A stretch of 64,000 bases of DNA from Siphonodentalium dalli (GCA_032622095.1 CP136063.1:186041956-186105955), one strand, 5' to 3'. Counted from the stretch's first letter, positions 24,966-37,889 are shown. The notes: generated by a model from the sequence alone, not told the origin. A program made the numbers and translations.

Positions 24966-25960
24966 GGGACTGACTATTTGGAATAACAGGAACGTAACGA
25001 GGAACAGGAAAACTTCCGAGTAACAATGACTATTTGGAGTAACAGGAATGAGGAACAGATATATAAGCTCAAATTTCTCGCGTTTTACGCTATGCAACAA
25101 TACATATTATACATCATTCGAAAGCATGGCCTCTCCCATGCATGAATATTGCAACATTTTAACACCACTTTTGAGAACTAAGCGAATAATTGACAAGGAA
25201 CGTCGAGCGGTGAATCGGAAATTAGAAAACTTGAATTTTTCCGACAAACATGCAGGAATGAGGACCAGAGATATAAACTTAATTTTCTCGCGTTTTACAC
25301 AATCAAACAATACATATTATATATCATTCGAAAGTATAGCCACTCCCCTGAAAGTCTATTGCGACCTGTGTGCACTACGTTTGAGTACTAAGTGTATAAT
25401 TGGCAAGGAACGCCGAGCTGTGAATCGGAAATTAGCAAAACGTAAATTATTCCGAGTTACAGGAATGAGGAACAGAGATATAAACTCAATGTTCTCGCTT
25501 TTTACGCAATCAAACAATACAAATTATACATCATTCGAAAGCATAGCCTCTCCCAATCATGAATAATGCGACATTTAAACACTATTTTTGAGAATTAAGC
25601 GTATAATTAGCAAGGAATTTCGGCCTGTGAATAGGAAATTAGCAAAACGAAACATTTTCCGAGTAACAGGAATGAGGAACAGATATAAAAGCTCAATTTA
25701 CTCGTGTTTCACGCAATGAAACAACACATAATTATACATTCGAATGCATGGCGTCTCCCCTTCATGAATATTGCAACATTTGAACACTACTTTTGAGAAG
25801 TAAGCGTATAATTACCAACGAATGTCGAGCGGTGAATCGGAAATTAGAAAACTTAAATTATTCCGAGTAACAGATATATATAAACTTCTTTTAACATTCT
25901 GTTATTCGGAAGTTGTTCCCGTTCCCCGTTCCGTTCCTGTTACTCAAAATAGTCAATCCC
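24966..25960. mobile_element. TIR/TSD-bounded element filled with 207-bp tandem repeats
   Basis: Flanked on both sides by AATAACTA (24958-24965 and 25961-25968), an 8-bp duplication (or up to 10 bp with shared bases). Inverted ends begin GGGACTGACTATTT and GGGATTGACTATTT and continue through 'AACAGGAACG.AACG.GGAAC'. The interior holds four to five ~207-bp units (markers near 25063, 25271, 25478, 25685). An 8-bp duplication is typical of hAT-class insertion. The 172-codon frame inside translates the tandem repeat and is not a gene. Confidence 0.8.
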
Positions 25961-25968
25961 AATAACTA

Positions 25969-26885
25969 GACTACTATACTGACAACAAGCAAACAGGTAT
26001 GTACTTAAATCGATGCACACTGAAGTGGTCAGCATAGCACTGGTGCATTATAACAATGAAGCGGAGTATAGAGAGAGTGTTTGGGGGGGGGGGGGGGTCT
26101 AGTTTGGGGGGGGGGTCTAATTCCTGGATTCTTGAATGGGCCGAGGCCCATTCCTTAACCACTCATTTTATCGCCTTTATTAAAATACAATTAAAAAAAG
26201 GAAGAAGCATTGTTTTTACACAAATTTCTTCTTCTTTCCGTCGCCGGAACACAGACGGGGGGGGGGGGGGGGTGTTAAGTCCACTGGAACACTGTAGTTG
26301 ATGGTAGCTGCAGTGTCCCAGCAGGTGTTGTTGCCTCGTCGGTGACGGTGGTGGTGATCGTGGACTCCTGCTAGATGGTATCCGGAGTCCGGGCTGCTCC
26401 AAAGGGATGGCTGACGTGATGGTGTTGTCAAATCCATGGAGAAGAAGGCATGAAGCGGAGCTACTCCTCCACGTGCTTTTATAGGTAGCAACGAGACACC
26501 ACGTGTGTGACATCCAAATGGTCATATATGCCTCTTTCAGTACCATTTAGTCACTCAGTCGGCACACACGGCAAAGCAAATTTTAATTGTTGGTTGACAG
26601 ACTAATAAGGAAATAGTTAGAAATTATGGAATTGTGTTTATCCTCCACACTGACCTAGGTTTGCAAATATCAGCAATTTATAAAATAATATTTCCAATTG
26701 TAGCCTGGTAAATATCCTCTGTATTTATTTTCAAAATGTGTCAACACTAGTTGAATTGGAGCTTAACTGATATGTCATGGATATGTCTACAACACAGATA
26801 CTCAACGTCATGATTGAGTTTACTGTCCTTAGATGTTATCAGCTTAAAATGTGTTATAGCCAAATAGCCAAAGCAAATTCGGTTC
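25969..26885. other. Non-coding with long poly-G tracts
   Basis: G-runs lie at 26083-26097, 26106-26115 and about 26258-26271. The stretch at 26513-26585 resembles 33488-33565 (ccaaatggtcatat, agtaccatttagtcac). The Pro-rich minus-strand frames are by-products of the G-runs. Confidence 0.5.
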
Positions 26886-26889
26886 ATGT

Positions 26890-27450
26890 AATAGCTTGCA
26901 GTAGTCCAGGCGATTGGTGTAAGAATTGCACAAATTATTATAAAAGCATGAAACTTGGCACATAAGGTCCTTGGGCCATGCTGATCATTTTTAGATATAG
27001 ACCCCATCGAGATGGGACACTCCTTGGCAACGGTTGCTAGGCAACTACCCGAAATAATAAAATGTATCTATGGGGATGATTTACCGCATTTAATTGAACT
27101 GTAGTAGTTGTTAATTACATATTGGATGTTTAGTTGTGACATATTATTACATACATTGGTGTGTGACATCAATTTATATCATATGTTGTCCATAACAACC
27201 ATTGCTATGCAGCTACCCGAACAAGAAAATGTATTTTTTTTACACTTCTCAGTGACATTTTGAAGCCGTTTCGATGACGATTCGGGACTAAACTGAAAGT
27301 TAGTCTGCAGGACAGTTAACATGTGCCGACACATTATGTAGTGTATATTGTATACTGATACAGAATTACTAGGGATATCAGGTGGTAATCCGACCATTGC
27401 TAGGGACACACCCTCCAATTTATTACAAATCTTCACTGGTCATAACACTT
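26890..27450. repeat. Left arm of ~4-kb inverted repeat, with X-box-like palindromes
   Basis: 'ccaggcgattggtgtaagaattgcac' through 'gacccc atcgagatggg' and 'ggcaacggttgctaggcaac' is mirrored at 30.37-30.87 kb. GTTGCTAGGCAAC-like palindromes recur near 27037, 27200 and 27550, each followed by 'tacccg/tacaacc...aaaatgtat'. Such palindromes resemble RFX-type X-boxes. Any regulatory role is speculative. Confidence 0.65.
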
Positions 27451-27716
27451 TGTAAATTACTAAATGCCTGGCAGAAATACTTAACACTATAACCATGGGA
27501 TCGATAGTTATCTGGTTTTCATCACACATACATTCATTGTCTCTTTAGCAATGTTTGCTAGGTAACTACAACCCAGTAAAATAATCCAATTGCCAATCTG
27601 TGTCATATTTACAAAATTACGAATATTTTAGGTAAAATACATTTTTTCAGCTGATTCCAATACAGATGATTGGACTTAGAATTATGTATGCCTGATGAGT
27701 CATGACATGACCAAAT

Positions 27717-29690
27717 AATGAGCGTGTGTATATATTGGCCACACCCATGCCCATGTAGCCAATCAAGCTATACATATATACACCCCACTCCTGACCAGAG
27801 TCACTCCGGTGTACATAGAATAACATCAATGGCCATAAAACCCTTCTATATATATACCAATTGATATCCTGCACACCGGCCAATCATACACACCAGGCTT
27901 TGGTAAGCACCTCACCCATGACAAGCATACACCACATTTATGACCATGCAGTCACTCTTTGCACACCTATTCACTCCACCGTTGGCCACACAGTCACTCC
28001 CTGTATACATAATTTCCACACCCATGGCCATATGGCCACTCAAGATATACATACTAGTATACACCAAACCCATAACCATAGAGTCACTCCATTGTCTCCA
28101 AGTATACATTATACACCCCATCAATGGCCATACAACCCTTCTATATATAACAATGCCCTGTACACTCGGCCATCCATACACTCCAGGCTTGAATATACAT
28201 CTCACCCATGACAATCATACACCACATTTATGACCATACAGTCACTCCTGGCATACCTATTCACTCCACAATTGGCCATATGGTCACTCCCTGTATACCT
28301 ATTCACTCCACCCTTGGCTATATAGCCACTCAAGATATACAAATACCCGCACCCATGACCACAGGTGTATGCATATGCACCCCACCAATGGCCATACATT
28401 CTTCTATATATACCAATAGCCTGCACACTCGGCCATTCATACACTCCAGACTTGAATATACACCTCACCATGACAATGATACACCATTTTTTTTTAGCAT
28501 ACAGTCACTCCTGTTATACCTATTTACTCCACCATTGGCTAACGGTCACTCACTCCCTGTATACCTAGTCACCACAGCCATATAGCCACTCAAGATATAC
28601 ATATACACCACATCCATAGCCAGTCACTCCAAGTATATATATATACACCCCACCAATGGCCATACACTGGCATACAGCCCTTCTATATATACACTCCAGG
28701 CTTGAATATATTCTTATACCATGTACACACGTCCATTTATGCACCCCAGACTTGCATACACACCTCACCCATGACAATTCAGCCACACACTATATACTTA
28801 TACACCACATTTGTGACCATGCACATGCAGTCACACCTTGTTATACATATTCACTCCATCATTGGCCCTATGGTCACTCCCTGTATACCTATTTGTAATA
28901 CACATGGCAATATAGCCACTCACGATATTCATATACACCCCACACTTGACCACAGCTTCACTCCAGGAATACATATACACCCTACCATTGAATGTATATA
29001 CCAATACCCTCACACATGGTCATGTGTACACTCCAGACTTGCATATACACATCACCCATGATAATTCAACCACCCGTATACTCATAAACACCATCCATGA
29101 CCATACATCTACTCCCTGTATACATATACACCCCCTATGACAAATATATCAGCAACAGAAAATAATCAAATTCATGGCATATACATCCACTTCATATGTA
29201 CTCACACGCCAGCCAATGACCAACCAGCTACACAGGTATGCATATACACTTCAACAATCATGATCATAGTCATTCCATGTACACCTATACACATTGCCCA
29301 TAAGCAGACAAGTCATGATACAACTGCTCCCTTTTTGTCCATACACCCTACACATGATCATACACTGATACAGCCAACATATGTATACATATAAACGCAG
29401 CCATGACAATACAGCCACCCAAGGTGCATCCCAGACATGACCATATAGTCACTCCATACATACATAAACAACACATATGTATATAGCTACTCTTGTTATA
29501 CCCATATACCACTTCAATGACCATATAGCCACTCCATGCAGCTTCCATGTATACATATTCACCTCGCACATGACCACTCCTTATACATCCATACATCTCA
29601 ATGTGGACCCCACCCATTACCATATAGCCACTCCTTGTATAACTATTCACCTCACACCACCACACAGTCACATCCTCACTGCCATTTCGA
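27717..29690. repeat. ~40-bp degenerate minisatellite, ~2 kb
   Basis: Monomers approximate 'tacaccccaccaatggcca' + 'tatagtcactccctgtata', with frequent substitutions and length changes, giving about 45-50 units. Both strands stay largely open, producing 60-158-codon His/Tyr/Thr-rich frames that I treat as artefacts. Confidence 0.85.
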
Positions 29691-30369
29691 CATACACCAT
29701 GTATTAAGCTAATCAATGTTGATGCTAATGTGCGACAGTAGCCAAATAATATGCTCCCGATCAGTTCCGTTTCTGCGCATTTCTGTTCAAAACCTGGCCA
29801 GAGACGCTTTTGGCAAAATTCCACACTGCATCCTTTAAAATGAATTTCTCATAACTCATAAGGTACTGTGACAACCAGAATATAACATTAATTTTAGTTG
29901 TAACAGGTTGTAAGTTGATTAAGTAACATGGTTGATAACCAACAGAGTCACAATTTGATACTTTTTTCGGAACAGCAGAGAATAATGTTCGGATACATGT
30001 ATATGTGGAAAATCTACTTTGTTACCAAATCTGGTTACCATTTTGCAAGCCATCTTGGGTAATTTTGTCTACAAAACACATCAGTGTGACATATTTAGGA
30101 CAGAATAGAACAATAAACACATTTGATACCAATGATAGTTCCATTTTACTTGAAAACAATGGTCCAAACCTGAAAATTTAATTTTAGCCGATTTTGATGA
30201 CAAATATGTGATAGAAAAATCCAATAATTCTATAATGTCACTGGTTAAAATATTAACAATTAATAAAGGTGCATCAGAATAGTCAATTTTGTTCATCAGC
30301 CACAACTTGCATTATGGTTATTGAAGCATTTGAAATTAAAAAATAATATGGGTTGGTCTCTTAAAAACA

Positions 30370-30870
30370 GTCGCAATGAAACCTTCCAACCATAGAAACT
30401 ATCCATCACTATATAATATACACTGTGTGATGTATTAGCATATATAAACTGTATTTTAGACTATTCTGCCACCAATTCTGGTCCCAAAATGTCAGAGAAG
30501 AGTGCCAAAAATACATTTTACTGTCTGGGTAGCTGCATAGCAACGGTTGTTATGGACATTATGATAGGAAACAAGGTAACAAGTCTTTGTAATTGATCCT
30601 ATGTCACAAACAGAACTCAAATGTGCAATCCACAACAACTAACTTTGAATGAAATACTGTAATACATCATTATATGAGCATTTTATACTTTCGGTTAGTT
30701 ACATAGCAACCGTTGCTAAGCGGGGCCAAATCTCGATGGGGTCCATATCTGAAAATGATCAGTAAGGTCCAAGGAACATATGTGGCAAGTTTCATGCTTT
30801 TATCATAATTCGTGCAATTCTTACATTTTCATGCACCAAGCGCCTGGGCTCTTATAAATTATAATAGCGT
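30370..30870. repeat. Right arm of ~4-kb inverted repeat
   Basis: The complement of 26890-27450: 'gttacatagcaaccgttgctaag', 'ctcgatggggtcca', 'gcaagtttcatgctttt.t.ata', 'gcaccaagcgcctggg'. The arms are imperfect (~500 bp). With the left arm it frames the minisatellite and ~0.9 kb of unrecognised sequence. Confidence 0.65.
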
Positions 30871-31639
30871 TTAGTGCACCTTCTGATGGGTTACTGGATT
30901 TGTCCATTATATCGATTTATTAGAATATCCATTTAGCAGTATGGTATTTGATCACCCAGTAAGACATATACATGTAGCATACTCTCATCACACAGTGACC
31001 AGAAAACTCTAAATCATGTACCTGTATGTGGTTATCAACCAGTATTTGAAAAAAATCTTCATATTTACCTGTATTAACCATTTTTTTTCTCCAATGGAAA
31101 CAGCTTCTGAAACAGGTTAAACTGTCATTTGATCTAAATGATTTAATTTCCCAATCACATGAGTGACATCAGTGGGGTTTTATGTGGGTTTTATATATAT
31201 AGACCAAAATTAGTTAAATTTGGGAGGTGTGTGAAGTTAGTTCGACGTTCGATATTCATTCGATATTCGTGTGGCTAGTTCGACATTAAAACAAAAATCA
31301 ATTTTCGTTTTATGCATGAGGGGTTCGCCACTTCGTGCAGTTCTCATATGGGAGTGACTATAATTATAAAATTTCAGCTCAATCGGCCCGTCAATACAGC
31401 CTGCGTCCTCTACAGCTATATGTCGTGAAAGTGTAAATTTTGTAAGTCCAGTTATGGTCTTGAAAACAGGAAAAGCGCGGAATTTCGCACGAAGTTTCAA
31501 TTTTTTGTTTGGAATATCGAATGTCGAACATCAGATAACTAAAACCTAAATTTGGTCTGCCCACATAAATCCGATTCCCTATCTTGAAAAGCATTCTCGC
31601 ACAATTTCGGAATGTCAAAAGTAGTGGAAACAAATTTAC

Positions 31640-32170
31640 ATGTCATATTTGCATAATTATCAGTGAATGTTAAACTGTTCAGTCGTGTAGAATTTTGTAA
31701 TATTAACATTTCGTACGTCAACTGTCTGAGTATAATGTCCAATGGTTATTCAATGAAATTTGGTATGGATGTTCACTACTATATGAGGGCATTCAATAGA
31801 AGGTTCAATCGCGTTTGTTCGGGTTTTCCATTCTGGAGTTATTCATCTTTGTTTATTTGGAAATGTTGGTTTTTGGTCCGGCCGATGTCCATAACTTGAT
31901 ATGAACAGTAATGCTCGGATCTCAATGAAATTTTGTATGGATATTTACCACTATGCGGACACTCAATGTTCAATGGCATGTTCAGTCGTTTTGTTTATGG
32001 TTTTCGTTCTAGTTATTCATCTTTGTTTATTCTGATTTTTGGGTCCATCTGTCTGAGTATATCAGTCAGGTTATACACTGTTGCTCATCTGTTCCTCGAC
32101 TATATGAAATCATTCCTGTCCCGCTTTATGTCCCCCTTCGATTATGATTTTTTTTATGTTTTTGGAAGAT
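31640..32170. repeat. ~175-bp tandem repeat, same family as 37.9-38.4 kb (opposite orientation)
   Basis: 'gagttattcatctttgtttat' recurs at about 31835 and 32010, with 'caatgaaattt.gtatggat.tt.acta' upstream. The reverse complement of these blocks makes up 37.9-38.44 kb. Open frames are repeat-derived. Confidence 0.6.
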
Positions 32171-32519
32171 GAAAAGGCTGGAAAACAAAACGGCAGATAT
32201 GTGATTTTGTCAACATGTGGTTTGGTCATTGTGAGGGTGATAAATAAATACAGCTCGTGTCGAACTGTTATTTCACTCTTATTTGCCTTAAAATACCATT
32301 TCAACTAATTCAAGTGTTAATGCAACGGAAACATGATAGCAACCACACTTGGGTTATGCACTGGACGACAGACATCTCTTGTTATTAAAACTAATAAAGA
32401 GCGTCCATACAACTAAATTCCCGAAAAGGTAATACATAAAGAGCGTTTGTTTACAGCGGCGTTGTATAATTAGTTGCATGCTTAAATTGATTGCATTTGC
32501 TTTGACTTTGATCTGACCA

Positions 32520-33390
32520 TGTTACTAAATATTCGTGCCAGAACTGCACATATATTGCAGTGCATCTATTGAAGCCAATATATCCTCGTGCAAATAGGTT
32601 CATAATCGAACTATAACAGACATATTTGATTCGTCTGTTTTTAATCGGAGCGGGGGGCATGTACGGTGCTGGCAGTTAGCCAGCCTTCTATTTATTTCAT
32701 TATGTAACCGTATTAATTTGTATCTGACTTTATGTCAGCGTTTTCATTTGTACCACATATGTTATTTCTTTTTTATCAGAATAAACGTTTAAAAAAATAT
32801 ATATATATATTTGATTCTGAATAAGTCCCTAATGGCCTTATACCAGTTATTCCTTTGGATTGGTCGGGCCATACTGGACACACATTATAAAGAGCGTATA
32901 TCTGGTAAGTAGTGAGTTGGTTTATTCATGTTAATCTCCAGCATGTTCTCGTGAAAATAAGCACTATATGGACTTTTCTCATGTTAAACTAGTCGCATAT
33001 AGGGCTATTTTAATAACCAGCATTAGGTCCATATAGGGCTTATTCAACATCTAAATAGTGCCAATATGAGCTTATTTCCGCGAGCACACGAGAACAGGTT
33101 GATGTAGTCTATACACATATAGTTTATATTGGTATTTTAGTAATTTTCCCCAGGGGCCTGTGGCTCAGGCCAAACATGTTCACCTCAGTATCATATCAGA
33201 ATATAGCTGACTCAAATAACCGATAGATAGATCACCCTGAATATGTTATAAAGTAAATATTGTTTTTTCGTCTACGATATTTGTTTCTTTTTCAACAACT
33301 AAACGTACCGTACGATCCTTACCACATAGCAACGACAAATAGTTGTGTATCGGTACATGATTATCAGAAACTGAAACAAAACCACTCTTT
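32520..33390. repeat. Direct duplication, copy 1 (partner 37.02-37.72 kb)
   Basis: Shared blocks in the same order: 'gtgccagaac.gcacata', 'taataggttcataatcga', 'ttattcc.ttgga..ggtcggg', 'tgttctcgtgaaa..aag', 'aatatagctgact.aaataac' and 'gtacgatccttacca'. Identity looks moderate. The copies flank the LINE remnant at 34.55-36.38 kb. Confidence 0.7.
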
Positions 33391-34550
33391 ATGCATTTCC
33401 TATCAAACTAATAACCTACAGAGATATGTGGAAACATTCCTCCGCGTACACGAGCGAGGAATTGATGGAATTATATTTAGTTTAGATCCAAATGGTCATA
33501 TGTCAGTACCATTTAGTCACCCGGTCGCCCTCGGACAAGCAAATAATAAGCCAGATTTTACTTGTTCTAGTCACCGCGTGTGTTGGTAATTATAGCTTGA
33601 AAAGAAAAACGCCATAGACAATTTGTTCTTCATAATCAGGTATGCATGTTAACTGTTTTCTTGACTGGCTATGTAATCATGACAGTCGTCATTATCTGAC
33701 TAACTTATGGAAAATAACTTCGAAAATAGATTCAACTTTGGTCTGCCTACTTATAAATCAGATTCTTTATCTCGAAACAAATGGTCGCTCAATTTCTTGA
33801 ATGTCAAAAGCGTTCCGATAACGGTTTCTATATCACAGATATATGTCGACTATTTCATAGTCTATAGGCATACCTGTTTCCAGTCTGCAATTTTAATTAG
33901 TGGAAACAAATTTACAAGTCATATTTGAATAATTAAATTGTCAGTTGTGTATAATTCTGTAATATTAAACGGACATGCTCATTCGAATCGCTAAATTTTG
34001 TCCACGTAATTTAAATACCGGCTTCATATGCTCTGGAAAAAACACTTGCCAAAGTCACAGCAATTTTCCAGCCGTTTTCAGTTTTTCGCCAGCTGTCAGA
34101 TAAACAGTCTTTATTTCTACCATATCAGTAATTGACTAACACGGAACGCTCTTTTCTGTTGCATGTCGTGTAATGGCTGTGTTATTTTTTGTTTGGGACC
34201 AATTAACACCGTGTTCATAGTTGTATTTTTCATTACTTCAATGCGTCTTTTGGGGTTACAGAATGCTCGTAAAAAAGGTAGTTAAGATATTTATCGACCT
34301 ATTTCGATACCGGGAAAATTTCAAAAGCGAATAATATTATGTGTATTTTGGAGCGCAAACCGCCATGTGGCTTTATCATTTCGTACGTGAAGTGTCTGAA
34401 TATACTGTCCAATTGTTACACAAATAATTAAAAACAGATGTGGTAATTATTCTAGTCTCCTTTCTTGATTTATGTCTTCGTGTTTCCCCCGCAGAAGGTG
34501 ACGAGCTTGCATATAATTGTTAGCAAACCTAATGGTGTATAAAGAGCATT
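33391..34550. other. Non-coding stretch
   Basis: A 109-codon plus-strand frame (33260-33589) shows no domain I recognise. 33726-33800 resembles 31549-31600 (tttggtctgcc.ac.tataaat). I call no gene. Confidence 0.4.
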
Positions 34551-34559
34551 AATACAACT

Positions 34560-35600
34560 AAATTCCCGTAAAAGGCACTGCATTATGTTTGTCATTGATC
34601 CAGGATGATAGCTTCGATAGTCGTTTCTGATGAATCTCCCTGCCTTTCTCTGTATTTTTTCGAGGGAGATCGATTTCTTTTTGTTGGTTTGGATCCCGCT
34701 AAGATCATGCCCTATAGTGGTAGTTGTCAGTGGTGGTTTTTAGACTCATTCAGTTGGTCAGCATCCTTCTCATTTCTATGCGCCATGTAGAAGGCTGCCA
34801 CAAGTAGAACCTTGTGTTTTATTTTAGCCCAGATTATTTCGCAGTCGGTTTCTAGAGATGGCTGCTCGAATGAGGTGATATCATTCCTCATCATGATGAA
34901 GACGCCTCCTCCGGTTGTTTGTCTGCCGTTTCGGTAAACTACTTAGAAATATTTCACTGGTCAGCATGGCTTTGTCGGCTGGCGTTGTGCCGGGTTTTAT
35001 CCCATTCAGCCAAGATTCAGTCCACACTGGCAGTCTATATCATATTTATGTATTCCAATGCTATTTTTATTTTTTTTGTCGTGGATACTGCGACAGTTTA
35101 CAGTCAGACGCCGTAAATTTCTCTTTCTGGTAGGAAAAATACATTGCTGTTGGTGGGATGACCAAGTGATGTTATTTCGCACAGTATAGGGGCTGCTGGT
35201 TTTAGTGGGCTGAAGCTCCCTATATAGATGTGACTGAATCTGAGTATAGTTGGTGTCAGTGGCTGGTAGTAATTTGATGTTTCCAGTTCATACATATGAA
35301 ATGTGAAGCATGATACATTTGAGTGGTCACATTTATAACAGCGCCACGAAACATTTGATCCACTCAGTCGTTCGTGTTCCTAGATCGAGACACCAAGACA
35401 GGACTTGTGATGCCAAATTTGGCAGTCGTCGCAGCTCACATCTGATACTTCCGATGTCACCGATTCGCAGAAAGCACATGCATATATGTCATGCGGCTTT
35501 TTTTCTCGGACCAGGACTACATTCTATGTCGCCAGCTAGTAGTAGGATAAGTAGAAATGATGTTAAGTTGGCCATGTTTTATCTGCATGGCTGTTGAATG
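34560..35600 (-). pseudogene. CR1-like LINE ORF2 remnant (2A-like, PHD-like finger, endonuclease, post-RT tail)
   Basis: On the minus strand, broken by frameshifts, in order: a hydrophobic leader ending GDIECSPGP (35507-35533), a 2A-like motif with Ser in place of the usual Asn; a PHD-type finger with CAFC, CDDCQIWHHKSC and CYKC; a linker (FSHIYIGSFSPLKPAAPI); part of an APE-type endonuclease with TTGGGVFIMMRND and ETDCEIIWAKIK; then abruptly a post-RT segment (KIQRKAGRFI.NDY). The whole reverse transcriptase is missing between about 34.69 and 34.74 kb. CR1-like elements are known to use PHD and esterase domains, and 2A sequences occur in invertebrate LINEs. The copy is dead. Confidence 0.7.
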
Positions 35601-35849
35601 CAATGGTCAACCTGTTTGCTGAATTTCGAGGTCCTTTTATCATGCAGGCCAAAAGGTTTTGAGTTTCCCAGCTCTTCGGACTCATTTATTGCTATTAATA
35701 TGAAAGATCAGTGACAAGAATATTGGGGACATGATGGGGGTAAGTGTCTAAATGTTTCTCACCAGTTGAGCCTGGATAACCCTCGCTCGATATGTGGGAA
35801 ACTGGAGATAGCACCAAGTCACTTACCTTTACAAAAAGTCTACCTCATT

Positions 35850-36383
35850 CTATAATCCGATACTTCCCAGAACCAATATTTGATCATATTTCCCCAAGAT
35901 AATGTCTGGGTGAATACCGTCCTTGTATTTGGTGAAGTTACAGGTCTTCTTCAGTTGTAGTTTCCCTCCTTTTCGCACCTTTTTACTTTGACTGATGTCT
36001 CGGCGAGATGACGAATACATTCTGACTAGTTTGTTTTTCCTTAAAGCGTCCATTCGGTATATATATACCTGTCGTTCTAGGATGGCGTCTTGTTCATGGA
36101 ATTCAGATGGATTATGTTTCTGGAAACATTTGTAGGCTTCTATTGAATATACTGGAGTTTCAAGTAATGCGACTTTGCAGCCTTGGTTGATGGTTAATTC
36201 TACTGCTTTCTCGTAGTCGCTAACAGCCTGTTTTATGGCGTAATCATATTTAGATATTTCGTTTCGTTGGGTAAGGTCAAATGTTCCATGCCAAAGGTAG
36301 AACCACACAATTTTATTATCAGGGATGGGTTTTCTATGTGATTCTGTAAACAGATGAATGTACCCCCCTCTGATCTTGCACAA
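35850..36383 (-). pseudogene. SGNH/esterase-like ORF1 fragment of CR1-like LINE
   Basis: A 177-codon frame. IVWFYLWHGTFDLT near residues 25-38 sits where SGNH hydrolases carry block III (GxND-like), and DGIHPDI near residue 155 fits block V with the catalytic Asp-x-x-His. The N-terminal Ser block is absent, so the frame is 5'-truncated. ORF1 of several CR1 elements encodes such an esterase, and this frame lies directly upstream of the ORF2 remnant on the same strand, which supports the pairing. An unrelated host hydrolase fragment is possible but less likely. Confidence 0.6.
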
Positions 36384-37020
36384 TTGTTATACAATTCCAG
36401 GTTGTTGATAGGATAGGATATGATATTTTATTTCCAATACACATACATATTACATAATAATGATGAAAATTATGGATAATTCTGTCGTATATTGTGGGGG
36501 GTGGCATAATCTGGTAAGACTCTTCCTGCCATCCCCAGTATGGTAAATATAGAAAGTAATAACTTATATTGATGTCAATACTGTGGAGTGATATTGATTT
36601 GAGATGTTTTCCTTTACTGTCAGCAACAATGCTGTGTTTTATGTTGTGTTTGCCTCAAGAAAGACCCTTCTAGACGCGATGTATTTGCGTATCTTAAACT
36701 CCGATGGTGGACAGCTGTTGTTTGACGTTTCGGAGACTGTTTGTTGTTGATGCATCGAAATTAGGTAAGGTGGTAAGAGGAACCCGGCCTTTAGCTAATT
36801 TGACAACTAATGTTTCAATATAACTGTAGATAATAAACACACATTGACATTAAACATAATCGTGACTAATAATTACGTCGTATACTTAGTTGAATGATTA
36901 ATTGGCTCCATATGCTTTGACGACAGAATTGTTCGAATTGACTAAATCGACATGTATCGGTCGGTAGTACTACATTACGATCGGACGGACCTGGTAATCA
37001 CCGGTGCCCAGGGCACTAAA
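36384..37020. other. Non-coding stretch
   Basis: AT-rich, no supportable gene, no repeat recognised within the window. Confidence 0.4.
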
Positions 37021-37720
37021 TATATGTGCCAGAACAGCACATAGAACAGTGCATCTACATGTATTGCAGCCAGCATATCCTCGCGCTAATAGGTTCATAA
37101 TCGACCTATAACAGACATAGGTTCATATTGGACTTATTTGATTCTGAAATAAGCCCATGGTGGACTTATACCAGTTATTCCGTTGGATGGGTCGGGTCAC
37201 AATGAACACACATTATAAAATAGCGTACGTCTGGTGTCGAGCGTTGGTTTATTAGTGTTATTTTCCAGGGTGTTCTCGTGAAATTAAGTACTATATGGAC
37301 TTACTTCACATGGAACTAATCGCATATAGGGCTGTTTCAATACAGCGTTTATATCCATATAGGCCTTATTTCACATCTAAATAATGCCAATATGAGCTTA
37401 TTTCAGTCCCATGAAATAAATTCACTATGAGCTTATTTCCACGAGAACAGGCTGTTGTAGCATATGCACAGCTAGGAAAACTGTCAGCTTATATGCAAAC
37501 ATAGTGTATTTGTAAATGCAACACGTGGCTCATGCCACACAGGTTCACCTTGAGCAGTACCATAGCAGAATATAGCTGACTTAAATAACTGAAAGATCAC
37601 CTTGAAGGTTGTATAAAGTAACCATTGTAGTTTCGTCATCTGTGTTTTATTTTCCAACAACTAAATGTACGATCCTTACCATAAAGCAACATAGGCAACG
37701 ACACACGCATGTAGATATCA
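37020..37720. repeat. Direct duplication, copy 2 (partner 32.52-33.39 kb)
   Basis: Same blocks and order as copy 1, with indels. Extra text 'cagtcccatgaaataaattcac' near 37407-37430 is a local insertion relative to copy 1. Confidence 0.7.
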
Positions 37721-37889
37721 TAATAATTAAAAACGAAAACAACAAGAGATTTCACCGGGGGTGCTGGCATACGCCCACGGTGGCAAATTCGAACCGACAA
37801 AGTATGGGATAGATATCTGCTTGGACGGGAAATCACACCCAACATTTTCATATAAACAAAGAAGAATGGACAACAAGATTGAACACTCA

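Noticed and set aside
25048-25566. 172-codon plus-strand frame
   Set aside because: It is a translation of 207-bp tandem repeats (207 is divisible by three), inside a TIR-bounded element.
26163-26546. Proline-rich minus-strand frames
   Set aside because: Poly-Pro comes from poly-G tracts; no domain or homologous context.
27861-29824. Many 60-158-codon open frames on both strands
   Set aside because: All follow the ~40-bp minisatellite, are His/Tyr/Thr-rich in every frame, and have no domain.
33260-33589. 109-codon plus-strand frame
   Set aside because: No recognisable domain, and its first part lies in a duplicated non-coding segment whose other copy is not open.
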